Numbered from the stretch's first letter, positions 42,863 through 52,673 are shown. The stretch: DNA of 64,000 bases from Halomonas ventosae (GCF_004363555.1 NZ_SNZJ01000008.1:62001-126000); one strand, 5' to 3'. Translations and numbers: made by a program. Notes: generated by a model from the letters alone, not told the origin.

Positions 42863-42999
42863 CGTTTCACCATCCTCGAGAATATTATCGAACATCGTAT
42901 CCTAACCATGCCCCGCGGCGCCAGCGTCCCGCGCGCCTTGCACCCTCCGGGTCCGGCATGTTCAATGTGCGCCCTCCACCCACCGTTGCGGATCGCGCC

Positions 43000-43959
43000 A
43001 TGCTCATCCCCCTGCTGATCGTCCTGCTCGGCTTCGTCGGCCTGCTGTGGAGCGCCGACCGCTTCGTCGGCGCGGCCGCGGCCACCGCCTGGCGGGCCGG
43101 CATGAGCACCCTGCTGGTGGGGATGACCGTCGTCTCGCTGGGCACCTCGGCGCCGGAGATCGTGGTCTCGGTGATGGCTTCCCTGGATGGCGTGCCGGAC
43201 CTCGCCGTCGGCAACGCGCTGGGCTCCAACATCGCCAACATCGCCCTGGTGCTGGGCGTGACGGCGCTGGTGGTACCCATCCCGGTGCGCTTCTCCATCG
43301 TGCGCCGCGAGCTGCCGCTGCTGCTCGGCGCCACCGGCCTTGCCGGCTACGCCCTGGCCAACGGCCACCTCGACCGCCTCGACGGCCTGCTGCTGCTGGT
43401 GCTGCTGGTGTTCAGCCTGTGGTGGCTGTTCCGCGCCGACACCCCCGACGACGAGAGCGCCGGCGAGATTCCCGGCATGCCGCTGGGCCAGGCCCTGGGC
43501 TGGCTGGTGGCCACCCTGGTGATCATGGTGGCCAGCTCCCGCGCCCTGGTGTGGGGCGCGAGCGAGCTGGCCAGGGGGCTCGGCGTCAGCGAGCTTACGA
43601 TCGGGCTGACCGTGGTGGCGATCGGCACCAGCCTGCCGGAGCTGGCGGCCTGCGTGGCCAGCGCCCTCAAGCGCCACCACGACCTGGCCATCGGCAACGT
43701 CATCGGCTCCAACCTCTTCAACATGCTGACCGTGCTGCCGGTGCCGGCGCTGCTGGCTCCGGGCGCCACGGACCCCGCCGCCGCCGGCCGCGACTACCCG
43801 GTGATGCTGCTGCTGACCCTGGCCCTGGGCGCGCTGCTGCTGTGGAACCGGCGTGGCCAGCTGGGGCGCCTGCCGGGGGGCGTGCTGGTGCTCGGCTATG
43901 CCGGTTACCTGGCCTGGCTCGGCAGCGCCGGCGCCGCCACCGTCGGCGGATCCCCTTGA
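43000..43959 (+). CDS. yrbG: Calcium/sodium antiporter of the CaCA family (YrbG-like)
   Basis: 319 residues with about ten membrane helices in two inverted halves, each with the ion-binding alpha-repeat: GMTVVSLGTSAPEIVVSV with ALGSNIANI, and GLTVVAIGTSLPELAACV with VIGSNLFNM. Start MLIPLLIVLLGFVG by homology; an upstream ATG (42958) would add 14 residues. Next to mlaF and kdsD as in E. coli. Substrate is assigned from the family. Confidence 0.93.
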   Translation: MLIPLLIVLLGFVGLLWSADRFVGAAAATAWRAGMSTLLVGMTVVSLGTSAPEIVVSVMASLDGVPDLAVGNALGSNIANIALVLGVTALVVPIPVRFSIVRRELPLLLGATGLAGYALANGHLDRLDGLLLLVLLVFSLWWLFRADTPDDESAGEIPGMPLGQALGWLVATLVIMVASSRALVWGASELARGLGVSELTIGLTVVAIGTSLPELAACVASALKRHHDLAIGNVIGSNLFNMLTVLPVPALLAPGATDPAAAGRDYPVMLLLTLALGALLLWNRRGQLGRLPGGVLVLGYAGYLAWLGSAGAATVGGSP

Positions 43960-43991
43960 GTGAAACCCCACAACGGGCAACAATCACCGCC

Positions 43992-44987
43992 ATGACCCAT
44001 GATGCCCCCCCGGCGGCCGGCACCTCCCTCCTGCGCGAGAGTGCCCGCCGCACCCTGGAACTGGAACAGCAGGCCATCGCCGCCCTGGCGGGACGCCTCG
44101 ACGACGCCTTCGACCACGCCTGCGAGCTGATCCTCGCCTGCCGCGGGCGCGTGGTGGTCACCGGCATGGGCAAGTCGGGCCATGTCGCCGGCAAGATCGC
44201 CGCCACCCTGGCCAGCACCGGCACGCCGGCCTTCTTCGTGCACCCCGGCGAGGCCAGCCACGGCGACCTGGGCATGATCACCCCCGGCGACGTGGTGCTG
44301 GCCCTCTCCAATTCCGGCGAGACCGCCGAGGTCACCGCCCTGCTGCCCCTGCTCAAGCGCATGGGCACGCCGCTGATCAGCATGACCGGCCGGCCGGGCT
44401 CGACCCTGGCCCGGCACGCCGAGGCCCACCTGGATGCCGGGGTCGAGCGCGAGGCCTGCCCGCTGGACCTGGCCCCCACCTCGTCCACCACCGCCGCCCT
44501 GGCGCTGGGCGACGCCCTGGCCGTGGCGCTGCTCGAGTCGCGCGGCTTCACCGCCGAGGAGTTCGCCCTCTCCCATCCCGGCGGCAGCCTGGGCAAGCGC
44601 CTGCTGCTGCGGGTCGCCGACCTGATGCACGAGGGCGCCCGGCTGCCCAGGGTCGACCTGGGCAGCCCGCTGCGCGATGCCCTGCTGGAGATCACCCGCC
44701 AGGGACTGGGCTTCACCTGCGTGGTCGACGCCGACGGGCGCCTGGCCGGGGTCTACACCGACGGCGACCTGCGCCGCACCCTCGACCAGCACAGCGACCT
44801 CTCCGGCCTCACCGTCGACGATGTCATGACCCGTCCCGGCAAGCGGGTCGCCCCCGATACCCTGGCCGCCGAGGCGGTACGCATCATGGAGGACAACCGC
44901 ATCTCGGCGCTGGCCGTGGTGGATGCCGACGGCCGCCCGGTCGGCGCCCTGCACATGCATGACCTGCTCGCCAGCGGCGTCATCTGA
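43992..44987 (+). CDS. kdsD: Arabinose-5-phosphate isomerase KdsD
   Basis: 331 residues. Isomerises ribulose-5-P to arabinose-5-P for KDO synthesis. N-terminal SIS domain (VTGMGKSGHVAGKIAATLASTG, LSNSGETAEV, LAPTSSTTAALALGDALA) and two CBS domains (from about 210: RVADLMHEGARLP and VDDVMTRPGKRVAPD). It lies 32 nt after the antiporter gene and 43 nt before kdsC. Confidence 0.97.
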   Translation: MTHDAPPAAGTSLLRESARRTLELEQQAIAALAGRLDDAFDHACELILACRGRVVVTGMGKSGHVAGKIAATLASTGTPAFFVHPGEASHGDLGMITPGDVVLALSNSGETAEVTALLPLLKRMGTPLISMTGRPGSTLARHAEAHLDAGVEREACPLDLAPTSSTTAALALGDALAVALLESRGFTAEEFALSHPGGSLGKRLLLRVADLMHEGARLPRVDLGSPLRDALLEITRQGLGFTCVVDADGRLAGVYTDGDLRRTLDQHSDLSGLTVDDVMTRPGKRVAPDTLAAEAVRIMEDNRISALAVVDADGRPVGALHMHDLLASGVI

Positions 44988-45030
44988 CGCCCTGACTGCC
45001 CATCCCAACCCCCCAACCGCTGGAGACACC

Positions 45031-45588
45031 ATGAGCCTCGAATCCCCCCTGCTCGACAGCCAACTCGTCGACCGCCTGCGCCGCGTCCGCCTGCTCGCCC
45101 TGGACGTGGACGGCGTGCTCACCGACGGCCGCCTCTACTTCCAGGCCGATGGCGTCGAGATCAAGGCCTTCCATACCCACGATGGCCATGGCATCAAGCT
45201 GGCGCAGCGTGCCGGGATCGTGGTGGCCTTCATCACCGGCCGCGACTCGCCGATGGTCAGCCGCCGCGCCGCCGCGCTGGGCGTCAAGCACGTCTTCCAG
45301 GGGGCCGAGAAGAAGCTTAGCGTGCTGCGCGAGCTGTGCAGCCGCCTGGGACTGGAGCTCGAGCAGGTCGCCTACTGCGGTGACGACATGCCCGACGTGG
45401 CCCCCATCCGGCGGGCCGGGGTCGGCATCAGCGTGCCCGGCGCACCGGCCTATATCCGCAAGCATGCCGACTGGGTCACCGAGTCCGCGGGCGGCCATGG
45501 TGCCGTGCGCGAGATCTGCGACACCCTGCTCCAGGCCCAGGGGCACTGGGATGCGGTGCTCGACACCTACCTGCACGGCACGACCTGA
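45031..45588 (+). CDS. kdsC: 3-deoxy-D-manno-octulosonate 8-phosphate phosphatase KdsC
   Basis: 185 residues, HAD phosphatase without a cap domain. Motif I LALDVDGVLTDG, motif II AFITGRDS, motif III/IV region KKLSVLREL and YCGDDMPDVAPIRRAG. Removes phosphate from KDO-8-P. TGGAGACACC precedes the ATG. 3 nt before lptC. Confidence 0.97.
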   Translation: MSLESPLLDSQLVDRLRRVRLLALDVDGVLTDGRLYFQADGVEIKAFHTHDGHGIKLAQRAGIVVAFITGRDSPMVSRRAAALGVKHVFQGAEKKLSVLRELCSRLGLELEQVAYCGDDMPDVAPIRRAGVGISVPGAPAYIRKHADWVTESAGGHGAVREICDTLLQAQGHWDAVLDTYLHGTT

Positions 45589-45591
45589 GCC

Positions 45592-46176
45592 ATGCGCCTG
45601 CCGCGCCCCGGCTTTCGCACCGGCCTGTTCCTGTTGCTACTCGCCCTGGGGGCCGGGCTGGCGCTGCTCGACCTGCGTGACACCCCGCTCCCCGGCCCCG
45701 TGCCAGGGGGCGAGGCCGGCGAGCCGGACTACTACCTGGAGGAGGCCCGGCTGACCCGTTTCGATGCCGCGGGACGCGCCCACCAGCGGCTCGACACGCC
45801 GCGCCTGACCCATACGCCACAGGATGACGTCACGCGCCTGGAGAAGCCGCAGGGGCGCCTGCTGGACGACTCGGGCCGGGTCTGGCTGGCAAGCGGCGAG
45901 CGCGGCACCCTGGGGGCGGGCGGCAACCCGCTGACCCTCACCGGCGACGCACGGCTCCTGGCCCCCGCCGAGCGCTGGCAGCTCGATACCGAGGTGCTCC
46001 ACTTCGACGCCGACAGCGGCCATGCCTGGAGCGAGACCCCGGCCCTGCTGCGCCAGCCGCCCCAGCGGATGCGTGGCGAGCGCTTCGACGCCTGGATCCA
46101 TGACAACCGCGCCCGGCTGACCGACAATGTGCGCGGCCACCATCCGCCCGACACCCGCGAGGAGCCCGAGTCATGA
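45592..46176 (+). CDS. lptC: LPS export protein LptC
   Basis: 194 residues. N-terminal membrane anchor (TGLFLLLLALGAGLALLDL, about 10-28) and periplasmic beta-jellyroll (PDYYLEEARLTRFDAAGR, ARLTDNVRGHH). Passes LPS from LptB2FG to LptA. Overlaps lptA by 4 nt. Confidence 0.93.
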   Translation: MRLPRPGFRTGLFLLLLALGAGLALLDLRDTPLPGPVPGGEAGEPDYYLEEARLTRFDAAGRAHQRLDTPRLTHTPQDDVTRLEKPQGRLLDDSGRVWLASGERGTLGAGGNPLTLTGDARLLAPAERWQLDTEVLHFDADSGHAWSETPALLRQPPQRMRGERFDAWIHDNRARLTDNVRGHHPPDTREEPES

Positions 46177-46702
46177 CGCGCCCCCCCTTCGCCCCCCTGC
46201 TGACCCTCGGCCTCATCGGCCTGCTGCTGGGCAGCGTCCCGGCCCAGGCCCTGGAGGGTGACGCCAGCGCCCCGATCCAGGTCACGGCCGATCGTCTCGA
46301 CCTCGACGACCGTGCCGGTACCGCCGTCTATACCGGCGACGTGGACATCCGCCAGGGCAGCATGCAGCTGACCGGCGCCCGGGTGGAGATCCAGCGCAAC
46401 GACCAGGGCCAGCTGACCCGCGCCACCGCCACCGGCGAGCGCGCCTATATCGAGCAGAAGCCCGCTCCGGACGAGCCCCTGGTGCGCGGCTGGGGGCGCA
46501 CCATCATTTACCATGTCGCCGAGCGCCGCATCGAGCTGATCGACCGCGCCGAGCTGCACCAGGGCGGCGACACCTTCGACGGCGGCTACCTGGAGTACTT
46601 CCTCGACCGTCGCGTGGTCCAGGCCCGCGCCGACGCCGAGGGCGTCGAGGAGCGCCAGCGCGTGCGCATGACCCTGGAACCCGAGCAGCAGGACGGCCAG
46701 TG

Positions 46703-46703
<1 letters not shown>
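46173..46703 (+). CDS. lptA: Periplasmic LPS bridge protein LptA
   Basis: 176 residues. Sec signal ([18 protein letters not shown]; cleavage near AQA), then the LptA/OstA jellyroll: [53 protein letters not shown]. Forms the LPS bridge across the periplasm. The stop shares a base with the lptB ATG (TGATG). Confidence 0.96.
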
Positions 46704-47428
<725 letters not shown>

Positions 47429-47482
47429 TCGCAATCACCTGATATGCCTGTCGTTATTCCGCGACGGCATGAAGATTGCGCA

Positions 47483-47498
47483 TGGCACGATTGTTGCA
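47483..47498 (+). promoter_or_regulatory. Sigma-54 (-24/-12) promoter consensus upstream of rpoN
   Basis: TGGCACG-ATTG-TTGCA, an exact match to the sigma-54 consensus (TGGCACR-N4-TTGCW), with GG at 47484-47485 and GC at 47496-47497, ten bases apart. It faces rpoN; the start would fall near 47509, giving a leader of about 60 nt. A bulged hairpin (47444-47470) lies just upstream. Confidence 0.7.
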
Positions 47499-47570
47499 GA
47501 TTTTGCGCTTGCATGCCCCCTGGCCAGCGGCTAGGGTTGGGGTTTTCGGCAAGTCGAGGGCATTCGTCTC

Positions 47571-48995
47571 ATGGCCATGAAGGCGTCCCTGCAACTGCGC
47601 GTCGGCACCCAGCTGACCATGACCCCGCAGCTGCAGCAGGCCATCGCCCTGCTGCAGCTCTCAACCCTGGACCTGCGCCAGGAGATCCAGCAGGCGCTGG
47701 AGTCCAACCCGATGCTCGAGGTCGAGGACGACTTCGGCGAGCAGGCGGTGAGCGAGGCCCCCGACGAGGAGTGGGCGAGCGAGATCCCCGACCAGCTCAG
47801 CACCGACAGCGACTGGTCCGACACCTACCAGGACCTGGGGACCGCGCCCGCCGGCGGCAGCGGCGAGGGGCCGGACTTCGAGCGCCAGGCCACGGGCCAG
47901 AGCCTCCAGGGCCACCTGGCCTGGCAGCTTGCCATGACCGACCTGGACGAGCGCCAACGACGCATCGCCGAGAGCCTGATCGATGGCGTCAACGGCGACG
48001 GCTACCTGACCCAGTCGCTGGAGGAGCTCCGTGACGGCCTCAAGGCCCAGGGTCTCGAGGGCCTCAAGACCCGCGAGGTCGAGCAGGTGCTGCTGCGCCT
48101 GCAGCAGTTCGAGCCCACGGGGGTCTTCGCTCGCGATCTGCGCGAGTGCCTGATGCTGCAGCTGGCCACCCTGCCCGATGACACCCCGCTGCTGCCCCAG
48201 GCGCGCCGCCTGGTGCGCCAGTTCCTCGAGGCGCTCGCCGGCGACGACCGCCGCCTGCTAAAGCGCCGGCTGGGGCTCGACGACGACGCCCTGGACACGG
48301 TGGTCGCGCTGGTGCGCTCCCTGGACCCCCGGCCCGGCAGCGGCTTCACCGACAGCGATGGCACCTATGTCATCCCCGACCTGATCGCCCGCCATACCCG
48401 CGATGGCTGGCAGGTGGAGCTGAACCCGGAGGCCATGCCGCGGCTTCGCATCCAGCCCGACTATGCCGCCCTGATCCGGCGGGCGGACAAGAGCGAGGAC
48501 AACCAGTTCCTGAAGGACCACCTGCAGGAGGCGCGCTGGCTGATGAAGAGCCTCTCCAGCCGCAACGACACCCTGCTGCGCGTGGGCCGGGAGATCATGG
48601 CGCGCCAGCTCGACTTCCTGGAGCAGGGCGAGGAGGCGATGAAACCGCTGATCCTGGCCGACATCGCCCAGGTGGTGGAGATGCACGAGTCGACCATCTC
48701 GCGGGTCACCACCCAGAAGTTCATCCACACCCCACGCGGGATGTTCGAACTCAAGTACTTCTTCTCCAGCCAGGTGGGGGGCGGCAACGGCGAGGGGGAT
48801 GCCCACTCCAGCACCGCCATCCGGGCGCGCATCCGCAAGCTGATCCAGGACGAGCCCCCGCGCAAGCCGCTCTCCGACAGCCGGCTGGTCAGCCTGCTCG
48901 ACGAGGCCGGCATCAGCGTCGCGCGGCGCACGGTCGCGAAGTACCGCGAGGCGATGGGCATCCCCTCCTCCAGCGAGCGCAAGCGGCTGCGTTGA
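47571..48995 (+). CDS. rpoN: RNA polymerase sigma-54 factor RpoN
   Basis: 474 residues (E. coli 477). Region I (QLRVGTQLTMTPQLQQAIALLQLSTLDL) contacts activators; an acidic region II follows; region III has the core-binding part, the helix-turn-helix with ESTISRVTTQKFIHTPRGMFELKYF, and the RpoN box ARRTVAKYREAMGI that reads the -24 element. Start MAMKASLQL chosen for its GAGGG spacing. Followed by hpf, ptsN, rapZ and ptsO, the usual rpoN block. Confidence 0.98.
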   Translation: MAMKASLQLRVGTQLTMTPQLQQAIALLQLSTLDLRQEIQQALESNPMLEVEDDFGEQAVSEAPDEEWASEIPDQLSTDSDWSDTYQDLGTAPAGGSGEGPDFERQATGQSLQGHLAWQLAMTDLDERQRRIAESLIDGVNGDGYLTQSLEELRDGLKAQGLEGLKTREVEQVLLRLQQFEPTGVFARDLRECLMLQLATLPDDTPLLPQARRLVRQFLEALAGDDRRLLKRRLGLDDDALDTVVALVRSLDPRPGSGFTDSDGTYVIPDLIARHTRDGWQVELNPEAMPRLRIQPDYAALIRRADKSEDNQFLKDHLQEARWLMKSLSSRNDTLLRVGREIMARQLDFLEQGEEAMKPLILADIAQVVEMHESTISRVTTQKFIHTPRGMFELKYFFSSQVGGGNGEGDAHSSTAIRARIRKLIQDEPPRKPLSDSRLVSLLDEAGISVARRTVAKYREAMGIPSSSERKRLR

Positions 48996-49126
48996 CACCC
49001 GCCGCTGGCGCTCCCGCAGCCGCCGGCCTTCCTCCTCCCTCGTGGACGCAAGCAGTTGAAATGACGCCGGTCATGCGCCCCTGGAATCCCCTGGACCGAG
49101 GGGGTATGCAGGGCAGCAAAAAGGGT

Positions 49127-49132
49127 TACAAT
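49127..49132 (+). promoter_or_regulatory. Candidate hpf promoter -10 box
   Basis: Plus strand TACAAT (one base from consensus), 34 nt upstream of the hpf ATG in the 170-nt rpoN-hpf gap. The -35 region (TATGCA) is weak. A separate start for hpf would fit its growth-phase role. Confidence 0.4.
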
Positions 49133-49165
49133 CGACCCATAACCCGAAAGAGCAAGGAGCGTGTC

Positions 49166-49474
49166 ATGCAAGTCAATATCACCGGCCATCATGTGGAACT
49201 GACCGACGCCCTGCGTGACTATGTGCAAGAGAAGCTCACCCGCGTCGAGCGCCACTACGACAACATCACCAATGTGCAGGTCACCCTCTCCGTGGAGAAG
49301 GAGCGCCAGCAGGCGGCCTGTACCCTGCATGCCGCCGGTGCCGACCTCCATGCCGAGGCCATGGAGAATGACATGTATGCCGCCATCGACGCCCTGGCCG
49401 ACAAGCTCGACCGCCAGCTGGTCAAGCACAAGGAAAAGGCCCAGGCTCGCGCCCAGGGCGCCGGCGCCCGCTGA
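49166..49474 (+). CDS. hpf: Ribosome hibernation-promoting factor, short form
   Basis: 102 residues. Starts MQVNITGHHVELTDALRDYVQEKL, with the family basic/beta pattern and AADLHAEAMENDMYAAIDALADKLDRQLVKHK. Short HPF helps RMF form 100S ribosomes in stationary phase. AAGGAGCGTGTC precedes the ATG. Older name: sigma-54 modulation protein. Confidence 0.97.
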   Translation: MQVNITGHHVELTDALRDYVQEKLTRVERHYDNITNVQVTLSVEKERQQAACTLHAAGADLHAEAMENDMYAAIDALADKLDRQLVKHKEKAQARAQGAGAR

Positions 49475-49480
49475 TCCGTC

Positions 49481-49966
49481 ATGACACTGGACGCCATCCT
49501 GCCCCCCGAGCGCACCCTCTTCGATGTGCCCGGGGGGAGCAAGAAACGGGTGCTGGAGTTCTTCAGCACCTTCATTGCCCAGAACACCCCCAGCCTCGAC
49601 AGCCAGGAGGTCTTCAGCCGGCTGATCGGGCGCGAGCGGCTGGGCAGTACCGGCATCGGCAACGGGGTCGCCATCCCCCATGCCCGCAACCCCCACTGCA
49701 AGGCCCCCATCGCCGGCTTCCTCAAGCTGGCCGAGCCGGTGGACTTCGACGCCATCGACGGCGAGCCGGTGGACCTGGTCTTCGTGCTGCTGGTCCCGGA
49801 GGAGGCCGACGAGGCCCACCTCGCCCTGCTCGGCCAGGTCGCCGGCGTGATGAACGATGCCGACACCCGTGCCCGGCTGCGCCACAGCAGCAGCCAGCGC
49901 GAACTCCATGAGCGCCTCACGGAGGCGATCCGACGACAGGCCCCGGCCGGCAGCCAGGGAGGCTGA
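49481..49966 (+). CDS. ptsN: Nitrogen-PTS IIA component PtsN
   Basis: 161 residues. Phosphoacceptor His67 lies in NGVAIPHARNPHCKAPI. Receives phosphate from NPr and regulates potassium transport, nitrogen responses and sigma-54-dependent genes. Seen also: FFSTFIAQN near the N-terminus and LVFVLLVPEEADEAHL. It lies 6 nt after hpf. Confidence 0.96.
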   Translation: MTLDAILPPERTLFDVPGGSKKRVLEFFSTFIAQNTPSLDSQEVFSRLIGRERLGSTGIGNGVAIPHARNPHCKAPIAGFLKLAEPVDFDAIDGEPVDLVFVLLVPEEADEAHLALLGQVAGVMNDADTRARLRHSSSQRELHERLTEAIRRQAPAGSQGG

Positions 49967-50015
49967 CCCCTCCCCCTCGGGCCTGCCCGGCCACCCCCAT
50001 GACCAGGAGACCCGC

Positions 50016-50936
50016 ATGCAGCTTGTGATCATCAGTGGCCGGTCAGGCTCCGGCAAGTCGATCGCGCTGCAGGCGCTGGAGGACCTGGGCTACTACGCCA
50101 TCGACAACCTGCCGGCCATGCTGCTCGGCCCGCTCGTCGATGAGCTGCAGGATGACCGCTCGCTGCGCTCCTCGATCGCCGTCAGCATCGATGCCCGCAA
50201 CCTGCCCGCCGCCCTCGCGCGTTTCCCCGAGCTGCTGGAGGAGCTGCGTGGCCGCCGGGTCGACTGCCAGGTGGTCTACCTGACCACCGATGCGCGCATC
50301 CTCCTCGAGCGCTACTCCCAGACCCGCCGCCGGCATCCCCTGACGCGTGGCAGCGACATGACCCTCGCCGAGGCGATCGACACCGAGGAGCAGTCGCTCT
50401 CCGAGATCCGCGATCTCGCCGACCTGGTGATCGATACCACGCGCCTCTCGGTGCACGAACTCCGCGGGCGCATCACCGACCAGGTCGCCGGCCACCGGGC
50501 CGAGCGGATGACCCTGACCGTGGAGTCCTTCGGCTTCAAGCGTGGGGTCCCGCTGGACGCGGACATCGTCTTCGATGCCCGCTGTCTGCCCAACCCCTAC
50601 TGGGACCCGGCCCTGCGCGATGCCACGGGACGCGATCCCAGCATCATCGCCTTCCTCGACGGCTATCCCGTCGTCAGCGAGATGCTCGACGACATCCTCG
50701 CCTGGGTGGAGCGCTGGCTGCCGCACTATCGTGCCAGCCAGCGCAGCTACCTCACCGTAGCCATCGGCTGCACCGGCGGCCAGCACCGCTCGGTCTACCT
50801 GGCCGAGCGCCTGGCCGACCGACTGGCGAGCCGGCAGGATGGAGTGCGGCTGCGCCACCGGGAACTGGGGGTTCAGATCACTCTCCCCGCCGGCCAGGAG
50901 ACGGCCGCGGACCACCCCGCCCAGGAAGGAACCTGA
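50016..50936 (+). CDS. rapZ: RNase adapter protein RapZ
   Basis: 306 residues. Walker A ISGRSGSGKSIALQALEDLGYYAIDNLP at the N-terminus; C-terminal RNA-binding domain with IGCTGGQHRSVYLAERL. In E. coli RapZ guides RNase E to GlmZ sRNA, controlling glucosamine-6-P synthesis, the entry to peptidoglycan and LPS. AGGAGACCCGC precedes the ATG. 49 nt after ptsN. Confidence 0.97.
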   Translation: MQLVIISGRSGSGKSIALQALEDLGYYAIDNLPAMLLGPLVDELQDDRSLRSSIAVSIDARNLPAALARFPELLEELRGRRVDCQVVYLTTDARILLERYSQTRRRHPLTRGSDMTLAEAIDTEEQSLSEIRDLADLVIDTTRLSVHELRGRITDQVAGHRAERMTLTVESFGFKRGVPLDADIVFDARCLPNPYWDPALRDATGRDPSIIAFLDGYPVVSEMLDDILAWVERWLPHYRASQRSYLTVAIGCTGGQHRSVYLAERLADRLASRQDGVRLRHRELGVQITLPAGQETAADHPAQEGT

Positions 50937-50940
50937 ACGC

Positions 50941-51210
50941 GTGCCGAGTCGCAAGCTGACCCTGACCAACCGGCGCGGCCTGCATGCCCGCGCCGCCACC
51001 AAGCTGGTGCAGTGCTGCCAGCCCTACGACGCCCGGGTCACCGTCTGCCGCGGTGACCAGCAGGCCGACGGCGGCAACATCATGTCGCTGCTGATCCTCG
51101 CCGCCCCCTGCGGCACCGAGCTCGAGGTCTGTACCGAGGGGGAGGACGCCGAGGCGGCCCTCGAGGCGATCACCGCGCTCTTCGAGGCGCGCTTCGACGA
51201 GGACGGCTGA
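50941..51210 (+). CDS. ptsO: Nitrogen-PTS phosphocarrier protein NPr
   Basis: 89 residues from a GTG start (VPSRKLTLTNRRGLHARAA) with AAGGA upstream. HPr fold, phosphorylated His15 in RGLHARAA, and the regulatory Ser region GGNIMSLLILAA. Passes phosphate to PtsN. It ends 3 nt before the convergent pmbA stop, leaving no room for a terminator. Confidence 0.95.
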   Translation: MPSRKLTLTNRRGLHARAATKLVQCCQPYDARVTVCRGDQQADGGNIMSLLILAAPCGTELEVCTEGEDAEAALEAITALFEARFDEDG

Positions 51211-51213
51211 GCC

Positions 51214-52554
51214 TCAGCTGCCGCCCACCATCATCTCGTCGACCAGCCAGCTGCCGGTATGGATGCTGCCGCGGGTGTCGGTATCGTCCCCCACGCCGAC
51301 CAGGCCCTGGAACATCGTCTCCAGGTTGCCGGCGATGGTGAACTCCTCCACCGGGTGGCGTATCTCGCCGTCCTCGACCCAGAAGCCGGCGGCGCCGCGG
51401 GAGTAGTCGCCGGTCACGCCGTTGACCCCCTGCCCCATCAGCTCGGTGACCAGCACCCCGCGCCCCATGCGGGCGAGCAGCGCCTCGCGACCCTGCAGCG
51501 GCGCGGTGATGCGCAGGTTGCGCGCGCCGCCGGCATTGCCGGTGGTCTGAAGGCCCAGCCGCCGGGCACTGTAGGCCGAGAGCATGTAGCTGGCCAGGCG
51601 GCCGTCGCGCACGAAGACATTGTCGCGGGTCTGCACCCCGTCGCCGTCGAACGGCGAGCTCGCCATGGCGCCGACCTCCATGGGCCGCTCGCCGAGGCTG
51701 AACCACTCGGGAAAGAGCGGGGTGTCCAGCCGGTCGCACAGGAAGGAGGCCTGGCGATAGAGGGCACCGCCGGCGAGTGCCCCCATCAGGTGGCCGACCA
51801 GGCCAGCGGCGAGGGTCGGGTCGAAGAGCACCGGCATCCGCCCGGTGGCCGGACGCCGGGCGCCCAGCCGCCGCAGGGTGCGCCGGGCGGCGCTCTCGCC
51901 CACCGCCTCGGCCTCGGCCAGGTCGCGGGGCGCACGGGCGCTGGTGTAGTCGTAGTCGCGCTGCATGCCGTTCTCGTCCTCGGCGATCAGCATGCAGGAG
52001 AGCGAGTGGCGGCTGCCGCACTGGCTGCCCAGGAAGCCATGGCTGTTGGCGTAGACGCGCACCCCCTCGCCGCTGGAGAGGCTGGCGCCATCGGAGCTCC
52101 TGATGCCCGCCATGCCGCGACCGGCGGATTCGCAGCGCAGCGCCAGGTCGGTGGCCTCATCGATGGTCAGCGGCCAGGGATGGTGGACATCGAGGTCCGG
52201 CAGCTCGGTGGCCATCAGCCGCGCATCGGCCAGGCCCGAGGCCGGGTCCTCGCCGGTGTGACGGGCGATCGCCAGGGCCTTCTCGACCACGGCACGCACC
52301 GAGGCCTCGCCGGCGTCGCTGGAGGAGGCGCTGCCCTTGCGCTGCCCCACATAGACGGTCACGGCGATCCCCTGGTCCCGGGACAGCTCGACCGTCTCCA
52401 CCTCGCCCTCGCGGACACTGACGCCGACGCCCTGGTCGACGCTCGCCCCCACCTCGCAGGCATCGGCCCCCAGCCGACGGGCCAGCTCCAGGGCCATCCG
52501 CGCGCGACTCTCCAGCAGGGTCTGCTGGGCGGCCGCATCGAAAGCCTGTGTCAT
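51214..52554 (-). CDS. pmbA: Metalloprotease PmbA/TldE
   Basis: 446 residues. Partner of TldD in the heterodimeric TldD/TldE protease that matures peptides such as microcin B17 and degrades CcdA in E. coli. PmbA lacks the HExxxH zinc motif, as seen here. Conserved: GVSVREGEVETVELSRDQGIAVTVYVGQRKGSASS and a C-terminal GNLETMFQGLVGVGDDTDTRGSIHTGS. tldD lies 2.2 kb away beyond darP. Confidence 0.96.
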   Translation of the reverse strand: MTQAFDAAAQQTLLESRARMALELARRLGADACEVGASVDQGVGVSVREGEVETVELSRDQGIAVTVYVGQRKGSASSSDAGEASVRAVVEKALAIARHTGEDPASGLADARLMATELPDLDVHHPWPLTIDEATDLALRCESAGRGMAGIRSSDGASLSSGEGVRVYANSHGFLGSQCGSRHSLSCMLIAEDENGMQRDYDYTSARAPRDLAEAEAVGESAARRTLRRLGARRPATGRMPVLFDPTLAAGLVGHLMGALAGGALYRQASFLCDRLDTPLFPEWFSLGERPMEVGAMASSPFDGDGVQTRDNVFVRDGRLASYMLSAYSARRLGLQTTGNAGGARNLRITAPLQGREALLARMGRGVLVTELMGQGVNGVTGDYSRGAAGFWVEDGEIRHPVEEFTIAGNLETMFQGLVGVGDDTDTRGSIHTGSWLVDEMMVGGS

Positions 52555-52629
52555 GAACGTCTCTCCTCACTCGTCCGGCCATCGGGCCGGCCCTGTCGAT
52601 GGTGCATTGTCCAGCCCCGTGTCGCGGGC

Positions 52630-52638
52630 TGATATACT
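52630..52638 (+). promoter_or_regulatory. darP promoter, extended -10
   Basis: Plus strand TGATATACT (TGn plus TATACT), 35 nt upstream of the darP ATG. A TTGTCC lies 20 nt before, too far to be a proper -35, so the extended -10 likely dominates. Confidence 0.45.
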
Positions 52639-52673
52639 GTCGCGCAATTCGATCCCGACCAGGTGGAACCGGC

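Noticed and set aside
43047..44987. Antiporter-KdsD fusion suggested by one open frame
   Set aside because: The antiporter is in another frame; KdsD begins at MTHDAPP (43992).
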